A stretch of 10,000 nt of DNA from Paenibacillus sp. FSL K6-3182 (GTDB taxonomy: Bacteria; Bacillota; Bacilli; Paenibacillales; Paenibacillaceae), in assembly GCF_037976325.1 (NCBI RefSeq), contig NZ_CP150265.1, forward strand, positions 1 through 10,000, given 5' to 3'. The position numbers and the translations under genes were made by a program. Under the pieces are notes generated by a model. The model did not search any database. It was not told the DNA's origin and saw only the letters and a list, made by a program, of their open reading frames with translations. Positions 7,543-10,000 of this stretch are shown piece by piece (the first letter of the stretch is position 1; each line of letters opens with the position of its first letter).

Positions 7543-10000
7543 ATGGCGGAAGAACAACGTATGTCTGTAAGAGATCGAGATATTGGTACGGAGATGCGGG
7601 ATTCCTTTATGGATTACGCAATGAGTATCATCGTAAGTCGCGCTCTTCCCGATGTTAGGGATGGACTTAAACCAGTGCATCGACGCATATTGTATGCGAT
7701 GTCTGAGCTGGGCATGTCACCGGACAAGCCCCACAAGAAGTCAGCGAGAATTGTAGGAGAAGTAATCGGTAAGTATCACCCGCATGGTGATTCCGCAGTT
7801 TATGAGTCGATGGTACGGATGGCACAAGATTTCTCCATGCGTTATATGCTCGTAGATGGACATGGTAACTTTGGTTCTGTTGATGGCGACTCTGCAGCTG
7901 CCATGCGTTATACGGAAGCTCGTCTTTCGAAGATGGCAATGGAGTTGCTACGCGATATCAACAAGGAAACGATTGATTTCGTTCCTAACTATGACGGTGA
8001 AGAGTCGGAACCAGTTGTATTGCCAGCACGTTATCCAAACCTTCTTGTAAACGGGGTTACTGGGATAGCGGTTGGTATGGCTACGAATATTCCACCTCAT
8101 AACTTGAATGAGGTTATTGATGGAGTACAGGCGCTTATTGTTAATCCTGACATTACGCCACTCGAACTCATCGAACACATAAAAGGTCCGGATTTTCCAA
8201 CAGCCGGTTTTGTAATGGGCCGTATGGGGATTCGTCAAGCTTATTTGACAGGCCGCGGTTCGGTAACAATGCGAGCAAGGGCGACGATTGAAGAAAATAA
8301 CGGCAAAGCGCGCATCATTGTGCATGAGCTGCCTTATCAAGTCATTAAAGCTCGTTTAGTTGAGAAAATTGCCGAGCTCGTTCGCGAGAAGAAAATTGAA
8401 GGTATTACTGATTTGCGAGATGAATCGGATCGTAACGGCATGCGCGTAGTCATTGAGCTTCGTCGTGATGTTAACCCGAGCATCGTACTTAATAATTTGT
8501 ACAAGCATACACAGCTGCAATCCAACTTTGGGATTAACATGCTGGCACTCGTAAATGGTGAGCCTAAGACGCTTAACATACGCGATATGCTTTATCATTA
8601 TTTACAGCATCAGATCGAGGTCATTCGTCGTCGTACGGAGTTTGATCTCAAAAAGGCTGAAGCTCGCGCACATATCTTGGAGGGCTTGCGAATAGCGCTT
8701 GACCATTTGGATGAGGTCATTGCACTCATTCGCGCTTCCCAAACAGCTGATCAAGCTCGTGAAGGCTTAATTACAAGATTCTCGCTCAGCCATGAGCAGG
8801 CGCAAGCGATTTTGGATATGCGTTTGCAGCGCCTGACTGGTCTGGAAAGAGATAAAATAGAAGCAGAGTATGCAGAACTTATGCGTAAAATTGCTGAATA
8901 TAAAGCGATTCTAGCTGATGAGCAGCTTGTGCTCGATATTATTAGCACAGAGCTTGCTGAATTGAAGGATCGTTTCGGTGATGAGCGTCGTACGGAGATA
9001 ATGGCAAGTGATGAGGAAATTCTCGATGAGGATCTTATTCCTCGTGAGGATGTTATCATCTCCATTACTCACACGGGCTATATCAAGCGTTTGCCGGTTG
9101 GCACTTACCGCAGCCAGAAGCGCGGCGGCAAAGGCGTTGTCGGCATGGGTACTAAGGATGATGACTTTGTTGAGCATCTATTTGTATCCAATACGCATCA
9201 CTACCTGCTGTTCTTTACGAACAAAGGTAAGGTGTATAAGCTGAAAGCCTATGAGATTCCTGATCTTAACCGTACTGCACGCGGTACGCCTATTATCAAC
9301 CTCATTCAAATTGAACAGGGCGAGACAATCAATGCGGTCATACCTGTACAAGAATTTGATTCGGAACATTACTTGTTCTTTGCTACAAGGCAAGGGGTTG
9401 TGAAGAAGACTCCGCTTGATGACTACGTCAACATTCGGAAAGTCGGATTGATCGCAATCTCACTTCGTGAGGACGATGATCTAATTGGCGTTAAGCTGAC
9501 TGACGGCAATCAGGAAATTATTATGGGAACGGCGCAGGGTATGTCCATACGTTACTCTGAGCAGGATGTCCGTTCGATGGGACGTTCCGCTACAGGCGTA
9601 AAAGGTATCCAGCTTGATGATGAAGATACCGTTATTGATATGGATGTTATCGTACCGGATAATGATATCCTGATCGTTACCTCCAAAGGTTACGGCAAGC
9701 GGACACCAGTGGCCGATTATCGTATTCAGAACCGTGGCGGTAAAGGGATTAAGACGCTTAACGTAACCGATAAGAATGGACCGATCGTCTCACTCAAAGT
9801 GGTTGAGAATGATGAGGATCTTATGATTATGACTTCATCTGGCACGATGATTCGTACCAGCATGGAAGGCATATCTACGATGGGACGGAATACGCAAGGC
9901 GTAAGGCTGATTAATACACGCGAAGATGATACGGTAGCGACTGTTACACGTGTTGCTCGCAGTGAAGAGAATGAAGCTATAGATGAAAATGAAGAACAAG
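7543..10000 (+). CDS. gyrA: DNA gyrase subunit A (3' end outside the window)
   Basis: GyrA cuts and rejoins DNA and wraps it around its C-terminal beta-pinwheel; with GyrB it forms the A2B2 gyrase. The frame is open for 819 codons from ATG 7543 to the window edge without a stop. The tail ([19 protein letters not shown]) is acidic and about as long as B. subtilis GyrA (821 residues), so few residues are probably missing. The N-terminus has DGLKPVHRR (40-48), the quinolone-resistance region with Ser84 and Glu88 (susceptible-type residues) and catalytic Tyr123 in [10 protein letters not shown]. The GyrA box QKRGGKG (525-531), which distinguishes gyrase from topoisomerase IV ParC, is present, and a second such motif (QNRGGKG) occurs near the C-terminus. 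The ribosome-binding site GGGAGGT (7531-7537) is five bases before ATG. Confidence 0.97.
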   Translation, partial: MAEEQRMSVRDRDIGTEMRDSFMDYAMSIIVSRALPDVRDGLKPVHRRILYAMSELGMSPDKPHKKSARIVGEVIGKYHPHGDSAVYESMVRMAQDFSMRYMLVDGHGNFGSVDGDSAAAMRYTEARLSKMAMELLRDINKETIDFVPNYDGEESEPVVLPARYPNLLVNGVTGIAVGMATNIPPHNLNEVIDGVQALIVNPDITPLELIEHIKGPDFPTAGFVMGRMGIRQAYLTGRGSVTMRARATIEENNGKARIIVHELPYQVIKARLVEKIAELVREKKIEGITDLRDESDRNGMRVVIELRRDVNPSIVLNNLYKHTQLQSNFGINMLALVNGEPKTLNIRDMLYHYLQHQIEVIRRRTEFDLKKAEARAHILEGLRIALDHLDEVIALIRASQTADQAREGLITRFSLSHEQAQAILDMRLQRLTGLERDKIEAEYAELMRKIAEYKAILADEQLVLDIISTELAELKDRFGDERRTEIMASDEEILDEDLIPREDVIISITHTGYIKRLPVGTYRSQKRGGKGVVGMGTKDDDFVEHLFVSNTHHYLLFFTNKGKVYKLKAYEIPDLNRTARGTPIINLIQIEQGETINAVIPVQEFDSEHYLFFATRQGVVKKTPLDDYVNIRKVGLIAISLREDDDLIGVKLTDGNQEIIMGTAQGMSIRYSEQDVRSMGRSATGVKGIQLDDEDTVIDMDVIVPDNDILIVTSKGYGKRTPVADYRIQNRGGKGIKTLNVTDKNGPIVSLKVVENDEDLMIMTSSGTMIRTSMEGISTMGRNTQGVRLINTREDDTVATVTRVARSEENEAIDENEEQ

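Noticed and set aside
7783..7815. Quinolone-resistance mutation in gyrA
   Set aside because: Residues 84 and 88 are Ser and Glu, the usual susceptible-type residues in Bacillales.

Overview
The window is the replication-origin locus of a Gram-positive bacterium (Bacillota). The gene order dnaA - oriC - dnaN - yaaA - recF - remB - (plus strand) gyrB - gyrA is the classical Bacillales arrangement. The remB gene, the sporulation-type YheC/YheD ATP-grasp gene and the DnaA N-terminus ([11 protein letters not shown]) suggest Paenibacillus or a close relative; this assignment rests on recalled gene order and protein resemblance, not a search. All seven replication, repair and regulatory genes read intact, apart from gyrA, which runs off the right edge. 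No RNA genes, insertion sequences or CRISPR arrays were seen.

Layout: dnaA (1-1356) starts exactly at the window edge, so its promoter and any upstream part of the origin are not visible. The 320 bp between dnaA and dnaN hold the unwinding part of oriC. A cluster of consensus and near-consensus DnaA boxes (1352-1434) is followed by a short C-run, a run of CTA-type DnaA-trio repeats (1447-1464) and an A/T-rich tract. Then come dnaN (sliding clamp), yaaA (small S4-domain RNA-binding protein), recF (recombination/repair), remB (biofilm-matrix regulator family) and gyrB. Gaps are only 27-46 bp and contain no terminator, so this is probably one operon. A strong terminator hairpin follows gyrB.

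Between gyrB and gyrA lies one minus-strand gene (6481-7254). It encodes a stand-alone 257-residue ATP-grasp domain of the YheC/YheD spore-coat-associated family. It starts at a TTG behind a strong ribosome-binding site, runs head-on to the replication fork, and its last codons form one arm of the gyrB terminator. gyrA then has its own sigma-A-like promoter (7312-7340), a leader of about 195 nt and a terminator-like hairpin within that leader.

Functionally, DnaA opens the origin, DnaN tethers the polymerase, RecF supports gap repair at forks, and GyrA2GyrB2 removes positive supercoils ahead of the fork. RemB and YaaA are conserved passengers linked to matrix control and ribosomes. The ATP-grasp gene is the least explained item. 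The origin architecture and the gyrB/ATP-grasp/gyrA junctions are the best places for a second look. I see no wholly new biological system here.
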